This document shows, one piece after another, positions 31,922-42,700 of a DNA stretch of 64,000 bases (its first letter is position 1; each line of letters begins with the position of its first letter). A program made the position numbers and the translations under genes. A model generated the notes under the pieces. It saw only the letters and a list, made by a program, of their open reading frames with translations. It was not told the DNA's origin and searched no databases. The DNA is from an uncultured Prevotellaceae bacterium. Its GTDB lineage: Bacteria; Bacteroidota; Bacteroidia; Bacteroidales; Bacteroidaceae. The stretch is from the NCBI GenBank assembly GCA_902776195.1, contig CACYPF010000002.1, forward strand, positions 62,001-126,000, read 5' to 3'.

Positions 31922-32665
31922 ATGAGATATTTTGTGTGGTTTTCATACGACGGGACGAATTACCATGGGTGGCAGTTGCAGCCTAATGGGAATACAGTAC
32001 AGGCAGAACTGCAAAGGGCACTGTCGCTGCTGTTGCGTGAGGATGTCAGTGTGACAGGTGCTGGAAGGACAGATGCTGGCGTTCATGCTCGTCAGATGGC
32101 AGCTCATTTCGATACGGATGTCGTTTTTGACCCCAAACTGCTGACAAAGAAACTGAACGGGGTACTGCCAGCGGATATCAGTGTCGACAGGGTGGAGCAG
32201 GTGAGTGACGACCTGCATGCCCGTTTCTCCGCTATTGCGCGTACCTATTATTATTATATCCACACCCGAAAGAATCCTTTTCTACGTCATTACTCCTTGG
32301 AACTGCACTACGTGCTCGACTTCCCGTTGATGAACGAGGCGGCGCGTATCCTGATGGAGTATGAGGACTTCGGGGCGTTCTGTAAGGCAGGAAGTGACGT
32401 GAAGACAACCATTTGTCATGTGACAAAGGCGGAGTGGATACAGACAGCGGATGATGCCTGGTATTTCGAGATCACCGCCAACCGCTTCCTACGTAATATG
32501 GTACGAGCAGTCGTGGGAACATTGATAGAGGTGGGACGGCATCGGATGACTCTCGATGAATTCAGAGAAGTGATCCTGGGGGGCAGACGCACACAGGCAG
32601 GTGAGTCAATGCCGGCGCAGGCGTTGTGCCTTGAGGAAGTTCGATATGACGAGATAACGAGATAA
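31922..32665 (+). CDS. truA: tRNA pseudouridine(38-40) synthase
   Basis: I start it at ATG 31922 (MRYFVWFSYDGTNYHGWQ), because the four codons further upstream overlap the promoter box. The 247-residue enzyme has the catalytic aspartate D51 in GAGRTDAGVHA and the FLRNMVRAVVGTLIEVG segment that are diagnostic for TruA. It converts uridines 38-40 of tRNA anticodon arms to pseudouridine. It is followed by an EamA transporter after 15 bp. Confidence 0.96.
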   Translation: MRYFVWFSYDGTNYHGWQLQPNGNTVQAELQRALSLLLREDVSVTGAGRTDAGVHARQMAAHFDTDVVFDPKLLTKKLNGVLPADISVDRVEQVSDDLHARFSAIARTYYYYIHTRKNPFLRHYSLELHYVLDFPLMNEAARILMEYEDFGAFCKAGSDVKTTICHVTKAEWIQTADDAWYFEITANRFLRNMVRAVVGTLIEVGRHRMTLDEFREVILGGRRTQAGESMPAQALCLEEVRYDEITR

Positions 32666-32680
32666 CGAAAGTTAATAGCA

Positions 32681-33601
32681 ATGACTTGGTTAATATTAGC
32701 ATTTATGTCGGCAGCCCTGTTGGGTTGCTATGATACGCTGAAGAAGGTGGCACTGAAGGATAACGCTGTTCTGCCCGTCCTCTTCCTCAACACTTTTTTC
32801 TCCTCATTGATTTTCCTGCCGTTGATCATCATGAGCGGAACAACGACACTACTTGATGACAGTATCTTCCATGTAGGAAGTGGTGGATGGGAGATGCACA
32901 AATACATCGTCTTGAAGGCAATACTGGTGCTGTCGAGTTGGATCCTCGGTTATTTCGGTATGAAGAACCTGCCGCTGACCATCGTAGGTCCTATCAATGC
33001 CACCAGACCGGTGCTGGTGTTGGTGGGTGCCCTGTTGGTTTTCGGAGAACGGCTGAACGGTTGGCAGTGGGCGGGTGTCATGATGGCGATCCTCTCGTAT
33101 TTCCTGTTGAGAAAAAGCGGAAGGAAAGAAGGTATTGACTTCCGTCATGACAAATGGATATATATGACCATCGGTGCGGCAGTGTTAGGAGCCGTCAGTG
33201 GATTGTATGACAAATTCCTAATGGCACCAGAAGATCAAGGAGGTGTAGGACTCGACCGCATGATGGTGCAGTCATGGTTCACGTTATACCAGTGTGTGAT
33301 GATGGTTGTCCTGCTGATGGTGATGTGGTGGCCCAAGCATCATACAACCACACCTTTCCATTGGTCATGGGCTATCATCGGTGTCAGTGTCTTCTTGTCG
33401 GCAGCCGACTTTATGTATTTCTATTCACTCTCCATTCCTGATGCCATGATCAGTGTCGTGTCTATGGTAAGACGTGGCAGCGTCATCGTCAGTTTCATGT
33501 TCGGGGTAATGTTGTTTCATGAGAAAAACCTACGAGCCAAGGCACTTGACCTCGCATTGATGCTGCTTGGATTACTGTTCTTGTATATCGGGTCGGAATA
33601 G
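32681..33601 (+). CDS. EamA/DMT-superfamily membrane transporter
   Basis: The 306-residue protein has about ten hydrophobic helices arranged as two EamA repeats (GPINATRPVLVLVGALLVFGERL in the first half, SMVRRGSVIVSFMFGVMLFHEK in the second, both the conserved ends of the repeats). The family exports metabolites such as amino acids. The substrate cannot be told. It is cotranscribed with truA. Confidence 0.87.
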   Translation: MTWLILAFMSAALLGCYDTLKKVALKDNAVLPVLFLNTFFSSLIFLPLIIMSGTTTLLDDSIFHVGSGGWEMHKYIVLKAILVLSSWILGYFGMKNLPLTIVGPINATRPVLVLVGALLVFGERLNGWQWAGVMMAILSYFLLRKSGRKEGIDFRHDKWIYMTIGAAVLGAVSGLYDKFLMAPEDQGGVGLDRMMVQSWFTLYQCVMMVVLLMVMWWPKHHTTTPFHWSWAIIGVSVFLSAADFMYFYSLSIPDAMISVVSMVRRGSVIVSFMFGVMLFHEKNLRAKALDLALMLLGLLFLYIGSE

Positions 33602-33820
33602 GATATAACCAAGAATTCCTATGGGAAGGCTCGCCCTCAATAGGGAGAGGGTTAGAGAGGGGCTTCCGTACATTTTTCCTTTATAAAGTTTTTTACCCTT
33701 GCAACCGTTGCCGCCTTGCAATACTATTTGATAATCAGGCGATTACGGTAACAACGAGGTGACAAGGGTGACAACGAATAGCGTTTTTGCCCTTAAAATA
33801 CGTATAAAAACGAGTGAAGT
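33602..33820. repeat. Intergenic region with a GC-rich imperfect palindrome downstream of the EamA gene
   Basis: GGAAGGCTCGCCCTC (about 33624-33638) and GAGAGGGGCTTCC (about 33655-33667) flank AGGGAGAGGG, forming an imperfect fold-back ending in CATTTTTCCTTT. It may serve as terminator. I recognise the general type as a recurring Prevotella intergenic element but cannot count copies here. The rest (to 33820) holds no gene. Confidence 0.45.
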
Positions 33821-33825
33821 TCTCC

Positions 33826-33935
33826 TTGCAAAGCCTAAGGCTTCGGGGGCAGGAGCCTTAGGCTCTAAGGGTCGAAGCTTTAGGCGCCGATGGTCGAAGG
33901 TACGGGCTTCGTGGGTTGAAGCCTTAGGCAACGTA
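33826..33935. repeat. Cluster of CCTAAGGC/CCTTAGGC palindromic units
   Basis: GCCTAAGGCT (33833-33842) and AGCCTTAGGC (33854-33863) form a perfect 10-bp inverted repeat. Related units GCTTTAGGC (about 33877-33885) and GCCTTAGGC (33921-33929), each preceded by GAA, follow. The short open frames across it are shadows of the repeats. Confidence 0.65.
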
Positions 33936-33981
33936 AATGAAAACTCTATCGTACTGAATTGCTATCTAATATGGTTTACGA

Positions 33982-34045
33982 TGCAAATCAATTTGATTTA
34001 CTCGGTAATTCAATTTGATTTACTTTGCAAATCAATTTGATTTAC
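33982..34045. repeat. Triple AT-rich repeat
   Basis: TCAATTTGATTTAC occurs three times; copies 1 (33982-34001) and 3 (34025-34045) share TGCAAATCAATTTGATTTAC. The core AAATCAATTTGATTT is nearly palindromic. Confidence 0.7.
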
Positions 34046-34137
34046 AATGAAGGGAGGCATCCTTTACAAAGGTTAGCATTACTGGTGACAAAAGTAAGTG
34101 TCACCTTTTAGGATTGGCGGAATGGTAGTTCACTCGA

Positions 34138-34309
34138 TTTGCACTACCTTTGAGACATCGTCTCGAAATTACTCTCGTTCGAGAAAACTCAAATAAAATT
34201 TGGTTTTCTTCTTACTTATTCGTAATTTTGAAACTGCATCTCGAAGGTAGGCTGCATCTCAGAAATATCCAAATAAATTTGGTATTTCGTTCGTTTTGCA
34301 CTACCTTTG
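34138..34309 (+). repeat. Duplicated promoter-like element ahead of the HAD gene
   Basis: TTTGCACTACCTTTG occurs at 34138-34152 and again at 34295-34309, 157 bp apart. Between them, two related blocks (34181-34208 and 34260-34289) share GAAA..CAAATAAA-TTTGGT. Only the second copy sits at a gene start. Confidence 0.65.
34279..34309 (+). promoter_or_regulatory. Promoter of the HAD phosphatase-panB-MFS operon
   Basis: TTG (34279-34281), 20-bp spacer, TACCTTTG (34302-34309), 9 nt before the ATG. Confidence 0.7.
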
Positions 34310-34318
34310 CACCCCGAA

Positions 34319-34945
34319 ATGGAACAAGTAAAGGCAGCATTGTTTGACTTGGATGGTGTAGTGTTCGATACAGAACCGCAATATACGGTGTTCTGGGGAG
34401 CACAGTGCAGGGAGTTTCATCCTGAGCATCCGGGACTGGAGCATGAGATTAAAGGACAGACCCTTGACCAGATTTACGACGCATGGTTTGATGGAGAACT
34501 GAAAGCTGTACGCCCTCTGCTGACACAACGTCTGAACGACTTTGAGCGACAGATGGACTACTCATATATAGCTGGATTTGAGAATCTTATCCATGATTTG
34601 CGAAAGCAAGGCGTGAAGACCGCTGTGGTCACCAGTTCCAACCAGATAAAGATGGCGAGTGTCTATCGTGCGCATCCTGAGTTTAAGGGATTGTTTGATG
34701 CCATTCTTACTTCCGAAGACTTCGAATACTCCAAGCCCCATCCCGACTGCTACCTGAAGGCAGCAGCTCGTTTCGGTGCCGCGCCGAGGGAGTGTGTGGT
34801 GTTCGAGGACTCGTTCAACGGGCTGAAATCGGGTAGGGCGGCAGGCATGTATGTCGTGGGACTTGCTACTACCAATGCCGCAGAGGCTATAGCTCCATTA
34901 TGTGATAAGGTGATGAAAGATTATTATGAGATAACGAAATTATAA
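34319..34945 (+). CDS. HAD-superfamily phosphatase (beta-phosphoglucomutase-like)
   Basis: Start taken at ATG 34319 ([19 protein letters not shown]), as the in-frame TTG four codons upstream overlaps the promoter box. The 208-residue protein has the HAD motif [11 protein letters not shown] with nucleophile Asp, a helical cap, motif II VVTSSN and motifs [16 protein letters not shown] and [13 protein letters not shown]. It belongs to subclass IA with beta-phosphoglucomutases and small phosphatases. The substrate is unknown. It lies 4 bp before panB. Confidence 0.9.
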   Translation: MEQVKAALFDLDGVVFDTEPQYTVFWGAQCREFHPEHPGLEHEIKGQTLDQIYDAWFDGELKAVRPLLTQRLNDFERQMDYSYIAGFENLIHDLRKQGVKTAVVTSSNQIKMASVYRAHPEFKGLFDAILTSEDFEYSKPHPDCYLKAAARFGAAPRECVVFEDSFNGLKSGRAAGMYVVGLATTNAAEAIAPLCDKVMKDYYEITKL

Positions 34946-34949
34946 AAAT

Positions 34950-35771
34950 ATGGCAGGATATTTAGTCAGTGACACACGTAAAGTGACCACTCATCGTTTT
35001 ATTGAGATGAAGCAAAAGGGAGAGAAAATCTCCATGTTAACCTCATATGACTTCACAACGGCAGGAATTGTCGACCGTGCAGGTGTTGATGGTATATTAA
35101 TAGGTGACTCTGCCTCGAACGTGATGGCAGGTAACCAGACAACACTGCCGATGACAGTAGACCAGATGATCTACCATGCCCGTTCAGTGGTACGTGCCGT
35201 CAACCGTGCCTTGGTGGTATGTGACATGCCCTTCGGCAGTTACCAGGTGAATGCGGCAGAGGGCGTGACGAATGCTATCCGCATCATGAAGGAGAGCGGT
35301 TGTGATGCCCTGAAGTTGGAAGGTGGTGTGGAGATTGCCGATACCGTGAAGCGTATCCTCGACGCCGGTATTCCTGTGATGGCACACTTAGGACTGACTC
35401 CCCAGAGCATCAACAAATTCGGAACCTATGCCGTGCGTGCCAAGGATAAAGAGGAAGCTGACAAACTGATGTCAGATGCCAAGTTGATGGCTGAGATAGG
35501 ATGCTTTGCCGTAACTCTGGAAAAAGTTCCTGCCAAGCTCGCTGCAGAGGTTTCTAAGGAAATCAGTATTCCCACGATTGGTATCGGTGCCGGTAACGGT
35601 ACAGACGGACAGGTTCTCGTCATTGCTGATATGCTGGGAATGACGCAAGGTTTCTCCCCCCGCTTCCTGCGTCGCTATGCTGATCTGAACACGGTGATGA
35701 CCGATGCCATCGGCAGTTATGTCACCGATGTGAAGAGCGGTGACTTCCCTAACGAAAGTGAATCATACTAA
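34950..35771 (+). CDS. panB: 3-methyl-2-oxobutanoate hydroxymethyltransferase
   Basis: The 273-residue enzyme makes ketopantoate from 2-oxoisovalerate and methylenetetrahydrofolate in pantothenate synthesis. It contains [19 protein letters not shown], the metal-site [18 protein letters not shown] region (GDSASNV), MPFGSY, the LEGG motif and [15 protein letters not shown] with typical spacing. Length is normal. It ends exactly at the start of the MFS gene. Other pantothenate genes are not in the window. Confidence 0.96.
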   Translation: MAGYLVSDTRKVTTHRFIEMKQKGEKISMLTSYDFTTAGIVDRAGVDGILIGDSASNVMAGNQTTLPMTVDQMIYHARSVVRAVNRALVVCDMPFGSYQVNAAEGVTNAIRIMKESGCDALKLEGGVEIADTVKRILDAGIPVMAHLGLTPQSINKFGTYAVRAKDKEEADKLMSDAKLMAEIGCFAVTLEKVPAKLAAEVSKEISIPTIGIGAGNGTDGQVLVIADMLGMTQGFSPRFLRRYADLNTVMTDAIGSYVTDVKSGDFPNESESY

Positions 35772-36950
35772 ATGAATAGTCAGAACACCCCCGTACACGT
35801 CAAACTCTGGCATCGTGAGTTCTGGCAGCTTGCCATCGCCAATCTGCTCCTCTCGATGTCTGTGTATATGCTTCTTCCTATCTTACCGATATGGTTAGAT
35901 AAGGAGGAGAACTTCACCCTGACAGAGACCGGGGTGTCGATAGGGGTGTTCGCCTTGGGCTTATTCCTGTTAGGCCCCTTTGTCTCCTATCTTGTGCAAC
36001 ATTACCGCCGTAACAAAGTATGTCTTTGGGCGATAGTGCTGCTAACAGCCTGCCAAGGAGTGCTCTGGTATATTGACAGCATGAAGAGTGAGTTTGTGGA
36101 GTTCTGGCTCATCCTCCTGCAGCGTTTCTGTTTAGGTGCTTTGTTTGGTTTAGCCCAAATGGTACTTGCCAGCACCTTGGTAATAGACACCTGTGAGTCG
36201 TACCAGCGGACAGAAGCTAATCACAGTGCGTCCTGGTTTGGTCGTTTTGCCCTCTCATTAGGTCCCTTGACTGGTTTGTTGATACATCAGATATGGGGCT
36301 TTAGTGTCGTTATCATGGTGGCCATGGGACTTTCCTTAGCCTCTTTGTTACTGATACGGATGGTGGATTTTCCCTTTCGTGCCCCAGAAGAGCGAGTGCA
36401 TGTGTGGAGTATGGACCGCTTCCTGCTGGACACAGGCGGTATCTTGTTCCTGAATCTCCTGTTGATCACCATAGTATTAGGACTATGTATTGGACAGATG
36501 GATACAATAGAAGAGTTCGGAATGATGATGACAGGATTCTTGCTTGCCTTACTTGCCCAGCGTTTCATGTTTCGTGACGCAGAATTGAAAAGTGAGGTGG
36601 TGACAGGACTGATTCTCTTAACGGCAGCCCTGCTTATCAATATGACGCAACACACTCAAGTGGCATATTACATCTCGTCCACCTTTATCGGTATGGCAAC
36701 GGGTATTGTGGGGGCACGATTCCTGTTGTTCTTCATCAAACTCAGCCGTCACTGTCAGCGTGGAACTTCCCAGAGTACTTTTATGCTGTCGTGGGAAACA
36801 GGACTGGCACTGGGTGTCGGCATAACCTATATACTCAAAGAGTTATTACCGCAACATGTAAATACGGTTGCGCTGGCACTGACTGTTATTTCCTTATTGA
36901 TGTATAACGGAATAACACATAAGTGGTTCATGAACCACAAGAACCGATAA
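35772..36950 (+). CDS. Major facilitator superfamily permease
   Basis: The 392-residue protein has about 12 hydrophobic segments, beginning after the WHREFWQLAIANLLLSMSVYM segment that is common in Bacteroidetes MFS proteins. The inter-domain loop near residues 195-215 is charged. The substrate is not evident; its coupling to panB (no gap) is suggestive but not proof of a pantothenate or precursor role. It ends 1 bp from the convergent AddB-like gene. Confidence 0.85.
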   Translation: MNSQNTPVHVKLWHREFWQLAIANLLLSMSVYMLLPILPIWLDKEENFTLTETGVSIGVFALGLFLLGPFVSYLVQHYRRNKVCLWAIVLLTACQGVLWYIDSMKSEFVEFWLILLQRFCLGALFGLAQMVLASTLVIDTCESYQRTEANHSASWFGRFALSLGPLTGLLIHQIWGFSVVIMVAMGLSLASLLLIRMVDFPFRAPEERVHVWSMDRFLLDTGGILFLNLLLITIVLGLCIGQMDTIEEFGMMMTGFLLALLAQRFMFRDAELKSEVVTGLILLTAALLINMTQHTQVAYYISSTFIGMATGIVGARFLLFFIKLSRHCQRGTSQSTFMLSWETGLALGVGITYILKELLPQHVNTVALALTVISLLMYNGITHKWFMNHKNR

Positions 36951-36951
36951 A

Positions 36952-39711
36952 CTATCCTCGTCCACACAAAGGCGCATACGGACAATTCCGACAAGTCTTC
37001 TGGTCTTCCACTGGGATAAAAGGCTTATCGGGATTGAAAATCTCGTCGATACATGTTTTTAACATCTCCCTGAAAGCAGGGATGAATGGTTGTACATCTG
37101 TGATTTTTTCCTTGCCGAAGCGAAGAATGGGATTGTAATCCTCTTCTGTGGAATGTTGGATAAAGAGTAGGGCAGGACTGACAGGCAGTTGTTCTTGATT
37201 CAGTGTCGCATCCTCCCTGACGATACTACTATATAATAATGTTTGGAGGTAATATCCATTATGCGACTCATTGGTGGCGAAGATACTCTCTACATCTGGC
37301 AGATAAGTGAGTTTTCCCCCTCCCGTCTTATAGTCAATGACACGGATACGTTCCTGTTGGTCTGTCACAACAGCATCCAGACGGTCGATACTGCCACCAA
37401 TCGTGGTAGTGAAAGAGGTGTCACCTTGTTGTACTATCCAGTCATGAATGACCTCATACTCCAGGGCATGAATGGTGAAAGGTGCCAACTGAAGGTCGAG
37501 TTTCAGCAATTGTCGCACATAATGGATGATGACCTCCCGGTTGATGAGCTGCAGTCCGCTATATTCCTTGTTGGGAATCTGTTCACGGAATGCTTTGTCT
37601 ACCGTCATCTCAACGGCAACTTTTGACTGTAGTACTTGTTGTATCTGTTGTCGCTCAATGCGATGGCCCTGTTTCATCATCTCCTGATAGAGATATTGTG
37701 AGGCGGCATGGAATACGACACCAAAGATGCGGTCGTCAATCTGCAGTTCATCGTCGTCCATCTCCTTCAGTCCTCCCACATAGCGATAAAAGAAACTCAA
37801 AGGACACCGGCGGTAGGTATTGATAGCTGTTGGTGTCAATAGTGCATGATGCGTGTCAGACTTCTTGGCGAAACGGTCGACAAGGATATCCATGACAGCT
37901 GGAGTCTTCATGATAGGTACAGCTTTCCTGACAAGTAATTGCTGTCCTGCCTTCAAGGTATACTGACGGATAGGGTGTCCGCTCTCTACCAGTAGTTGCA
38001 GCATAAAACGACTCATCTCACCAGTATGTCCGTCGTCGGTCGCATTATTATAGACCAGGGTGATGTCTGATGCCCGTTGCAGAATACGATGGAAATAATA
38101 GGCATAGATAGCTGTCTTATGGTCAATGGTCGTCAACTCATACGCTTTACGCAGACTATGCGGGATAAACGAGCTGTCATTGACCCCTTTGGGCATATTC
38201 CCCTCATTACAAGAAAGCATCAGTACATGATCAAAGTCAAGGTTACGCGATTCCAATACACCCATCACTTGAATACCCTCAGCTGGTTCTCCATGAAAGG
38301 GGACAGAGGTTGTCTGTATCAGTTGGCGTACCAGCCTTTGCATGGTAGTGAGGTCGACAGAGAGGTCACCATTATGCACCAGTGTCGCAAGACGATTAAT
38401 GAGCGTATACATACGGAAAAGGGACTCGTCGCGAAGTGATGCCTCCTGTCCTTTATTGCCCTCCTTGTTTGCTTGTTGCGCGATATGTCGGAGCAGCCGT
38501 GCTATCCATTGAAGGACAGGCTCAGTCTGGAAGATACCTGTTGCCTCACAACTGTTCAACAGTTCATCTGTCAGATACCTGTAATAAGGGTGACGATGGA
38601 TTGCCGTTAGCAGACGGGGACGATAACCTCCTGTCTGAAGTGTTATCAACTGAATAACCAAAGAGGCGGCAGGCGTGAGTGTCAGGGGATAACCTGTTGT
38701 GACATTCACTTTCTCCACCTCCTGTGGGATACAGTGGATGACAACAGGAAGAAGTTGCTCATCGCAAAGAATAATCGCAGTACGCTTGCCATCAGCATAA
38801 CGCCGGTGTTCCTTCAGCCATGTGCTGACATATCGAGCCTGGATATTCTCTGTTGGCGCAGAGACATAACTGATTTCCTTAGGTTTCTGGAACTGGTTGA
38901 AAATGGCATCATCGTGCATATCCAACTCGTTAGGAAACTCACCAAGATACTGGGACAGATAATACCCTGCCTCCTGTGTCTTGTAATAGTGGTCGATGTC
39001 CCAATAAAAGAAAGCCTTACCTTCTTTCATCAAGCGTCTGAAGATCCGTCTCTCCACCTGATGCAAGAGATTGAAGCCCACAAAAAGGTAGCGGTCATAA
39101 TCAAAAGTGATGCTTTCGTCAGTAGCCACCTGCCGGTATAAAGCTCCCTCATAGGCAATACCCTGACGCTCCAGTCGTTGGTTATAGTTATGATAGATAT
39201 CTGCGAAATGACTCCAAAGCTTGAGGAAGCGTTCCTTTAACACACTATTATGCTCATCAGAGAAATTACTGAAGAACTGTTTGATGATGGCACGTTGCTC
39301 CTCAGTGAGATAGCTGATATCATCTAACTCGTGGATATCACGCAGATTGGCAAACACCCTGTCGGCATCCGCCATATTCTTATCAATGTCATCAAAGTCA
39401 GATAACAACAATTGCCCCCATCCATAGAAATGGTCGAGGGTCTCGTCAATACCTGTGCATTCAACATACGACAGGTGAAGGTCGCAAACCAGTTTGATGG
39501 GATCCGCAACGGTCCGATGGGTGTGTGACGTGAAAAGATCGCTAATCGTGATATATGACGGGCTCCAGATAGGCCGGTCTGCCAATCGTGCCAGGTACTC
39601 ATTGATAAATAGTGCGGCACGCTTGTTGGGAAATACGATTGCTGTACGTGACAGGTCATGACCATATTTCCTGATGATATCCTCGGCAACGTATTCTAAG
39701 AATGATTTCAT
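36952..39711 (-). CDS. AddB-like PD-(D/E)XK exonuclease subunit
   Basis: The 919-residue protein ends with a RecB-type nuclease domain: YRRCPLSFFYRY (about 650-660), IRVIDYKTGGG with the catalytic D and K (about 795-805) and a cysteine cluster KTCRNCPYAPLCG near the end. Together the four cysteines fit the iron-sulfur cluster of AddB nucleases. The N-terminal 500 residues are an inactivated helicase-like fold without a good Walker A. It would work with the AddA-like gene directly upstream in double-strand break end resection. The two overlap by 4 bp. Confidence 0.87.
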   Translation of the reverse strand: MKSFLEYVAEDIIRKYGHDLSRTAIVFPNKRAALFINEYLARLADRPIWSPSYITISDLFTSHTHRTVADPIKLVCDLHLSYVECTGIDETLDHFYGWGQLLLSDFDDIDKNMADADRVFANLRDIHELDDISYLTEEQRAIIKQFFSNFSDEHNSVLKERFLKLWSHFADIYHNYNQRLERQGIAYEGALYRQVATDESITFDYDRYLFVGFNLLHQVERRIFRRLMKEGKAFFYWDIDHYYKTQEAGYYLSQYLGEFPNELDMHDDAIFNQFQKPKEISYVSAPTENIQARYVSTWLKEHRRYADGKRTAIILCDEQLLPVVIHCIPQEVEKVNVTTGYPLTLTPAASLVIQLITLQTGGYRPRLLTAIHRHPYYRYLTDELLNSCEATGIFQTEPVLQWIARLLRHIAQQANKEGNKGQEASLRDESLFRMYTLINRLATLVHNGDLSVDLTTMQRLVRQLIQTTSVPFHGEPAEGIQVMGVLESRNLDFDHVLMLSCNEGNMPKGVNDSSFIPHSLRKAYELTTIDHKTAIYAYYFHRILQRASDITLVYNNATDDGHTGEMSRFMLQLLVESGHPIRQYTLKAGQQLLVRKAVPIMKTPAVMDILVDRFAKKSDTHHALLTPTAINTYRRCPLSFFYRYVGGLKEMDDDELQIDDRIFGVVFHAASQYLYQEMMKQGHRIERQQIQQVLQSKVAVEMTVDKAFREQIPNKEYSGLQLINREVIIHYVRQLLKLDLQLAPFTIHALEYEVIHDWIVQQGDTSFTTTIGGSIDRLDAVVTDQQERIRVIDYKTGGGKLTYLPDVESIFATNESHNGYYLQTLLYSSIVREDATLNQEQLPVSPALLFIQHSTEEDYNPILRFGKEKITDVQPFIPAFREMLKTCIDEIFNPDKPFIPVEDQKTCRNCPYAPLCGRG

Positions 39712-42700
39712 TTGACTGGTTCTATTTGATTGCTATACACATACCACAGATAACCTTCTACCTGTTGGTGTCCCATCTGTTTCAATAGTGTCATGTACTC
39801 CCTTACTTGCTCCTGATACTCCGGTCTGGGATGACCAAACTTGAAGTCGACGACTATCATTCTGTTACCATCAGACATCACGCGGTCAGGACGGCGCTCA
39901 CAGACCTCTCCTTGTTCGTCAGTATAGATAATGGAGCACTCATTATACAAGGTCCATTTACCAGAAAACCACTCCTTGACTCGGGGGTCAGCAAATCGCT
40001 TGGTGAGCAGAGACGACAATTTAGCTACTGTTATCTCCTCGTCATAAAGGACACCTTCCTGTTCCAGCTGCTGCAAGGCTTCGGGTACGTCTTCCGTCGT
40101 GCGTATAGTTGAGAATACATAGTGGAGAATACTACCTGTTTTGATATATCCCTGTTGGGCTGTCTCATCGTCTGTCTCCACAAACTCACGACTCTTATTG
40201 CTCTGACGGAACTCTGTCTTGTTACCGAAGACAGCCATTTCCACTGGAATCTGGTCAGAGGACTGAAGGAACACATTTTCTGTTGTACGACGTTTCTCTT
40301 CCTGATCTGTATAGAGCATACCATACGAAAAAGAGACATCTGTATTCTGGTCTTCTATCCCATCCAGCACAGCTCCGTCTAATGTCAATTCTGGAAGGAC
40401 ACGCTCAATCAAGGCAGAACGTGTTTTACCAGCATTGCGTTTTCCTATGACAAAGAGATTCTTGCATGCCCGGGTGAAGGCAACATACAAGAGATTGAGA
40501 TTATCGACAGTCAATTGCAGATGCTCGTTCTGGTAGTCTTTCTCATAGATGGTACCCAGCATCTTCTGACTATAATCGACAGGCACTACAGGAAGCTGAC
40601 TGAATGGTTCTTCCTGAGGTTCACACCAGATAGTGTCAACACGCTCCAACCTCCAGTCACAAAAGGGTAGTAACACGTTGTCGAATTCCAATCCCTTACT
40701 CTTATGGATGGTCAGGACACGAATGCCGTTAAGTTCATCACTCTGAATCGTCTTCTTATGAAGTTCCTGTTCCCAAGTCTCGATGAAAGCATCAATATCG
40801 GTACTGTTGTCTCTCGTGAACTCCATCAGACAATCATAGAAAGCACATAGATACGCACTTTGATCTTTCAAGCGGTGGAGTTGGAAAATCATGTATAGCT
40901 GTTCAACCAACTCATAAAGGGGGAGCATCAGCAGTTCCTCAAAATGCATTATATATGACTCAGGTAACAGATGGTCTGCATGGATGCTTTTGATTAACAA
41001 ATCGGCATCTGACAGGTTGTCGCACAACACATCCTGATGATATGACTTGATGATATTGGCTTTTGTCAAAGAGTCTGTGGGATGGGTAAGTAGGAATAGA
41101 GCATTGATGAGCAACTGAACAGAGACAGAGGCATCTAAGCGGAAAGCCTCGTCGCTCACAATACTCACCTCAGGCAAATGTTCGGAGAAATAATTGGCAA
41201 TGAGTGTGATGGTGTCATTTGTCCTGACAAGGATAGCGATCTTGTTTTGTGGGATACCGCATCCCAATAAAGTCACGATATGTTCTTTCAATAACTCCAA
41301 GGTTCGCTCCCGATACTCTATGGCTGGCAACAACCGGATATCCACATACCCCTTAGAGTCCCGATGGTCTGGTATTTGCTGACTGACATCCGCATAGGCA
41401 TTCCTCAACAGTTCCGCTCCTATGGTGTTCTGTTCCTGAAGGGCATCATGCTCCTGACGAATAGCGGCAGAGAAGAAGTTATTATTAAATAAGATAATGT
41501 TACGCTCAGAACGATAATTGGTCTGCAAAGGGCGAACCTCCATCATCTCCTGCGGAAACTGCTGTTCGATATGGTTGAGCAAACGCCAATCACCAGAACG
41601 CCAGCGGTAGACACTCTGCTTAATATCACCAACAATCAGGTTCTCGGAGCCTACATGACTCATACACTCCAGCATCAATACTTTGAAGTTCTGCCATTGA
41701 ACCGTACTCGTGTCCTGAAACTCGTCAATCATTATATGATGCAGTTGGGCACCTATTTTCTCGAAGACAAAGGGTGCGTCACTGTCTTGTATTAGTGAGT
41801 GTAGCAGATGTTGGGTATTACCTAACAGGAAGACATTAGCTTCATTGTTGATATCCTTGACCTTTTGCTCAATACTGCTCAACAGTCGGATATTGTTAAG
41901 ATGGCTGAGTGTCAGGTGAGCCGATTGATACAGTTTCCATTGCTTTTCCCTTTCAACTTCAGCATACCGTAGCATAGGTATCAGTACTTGGTCGGCAAGA
42001 AGATGTAACTCCTCGGCTCTGGGATGGTCTTTCTTATACCAGTTCTCCGGAGCCTCCATGGCTTTGACAGCTGTTGTGTTGAGAATGGAATTGTCGAACA
42101 CTCCGTTCTTGATCTTCATAAAGTAGCCAGAAACACCACGGGTATTGCTTTTCATATCGGCAACAGAGAAACCTTCTTGCTCCAAGGTATCGAAATATGT
42201 AGCGGCAATAGTCAGCATCCTCTCTTTGGCATCATCCCGAATCTGACGGAGGACTTGTGTATAATGGTCAAAGAATCCTTCCTCTGCCATCTTCTTGTTT
42301 AACTCAGCCCGATGTTCCTTATAGTAATCACGGAAGATCGTTTTGCCAAAGTTCTTGATTTCACGAATAAAACTCGTCCTCTTCTCATCATCCGTGCTCC
42401 AGCTCTTGTTATCACTGAGACTTTCCATGATATAATGGAGTAGCCATTGCAGGATGGCATCTGTGTGCTTGAGGTTATCAATCAGCAGGTCGACAGCCAT
42501 TTCCTCTACTTGGTCGCCACTCAGTCCGACACGGAGGTTGGCTGTCAAATCCAACTCACGGGCGAGGTTCCGGAGCACACTCTGGAAAAAGGCATCTATC
42601 GTTTGAACGCGGAAACTGTTATAGTTATGCAAGAGCAGATGAAGTGCCTCTCCAGCACGTTCTCTGACAACGGGGAGAGAAAGGTCTGTCTCTTGCTGTA

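Noticed and set aside
33743-34040. Short open frames on both strands in the truA-HAD gap
   Set aside because: They cross palindromic repeat units and have no conserved start or family features.
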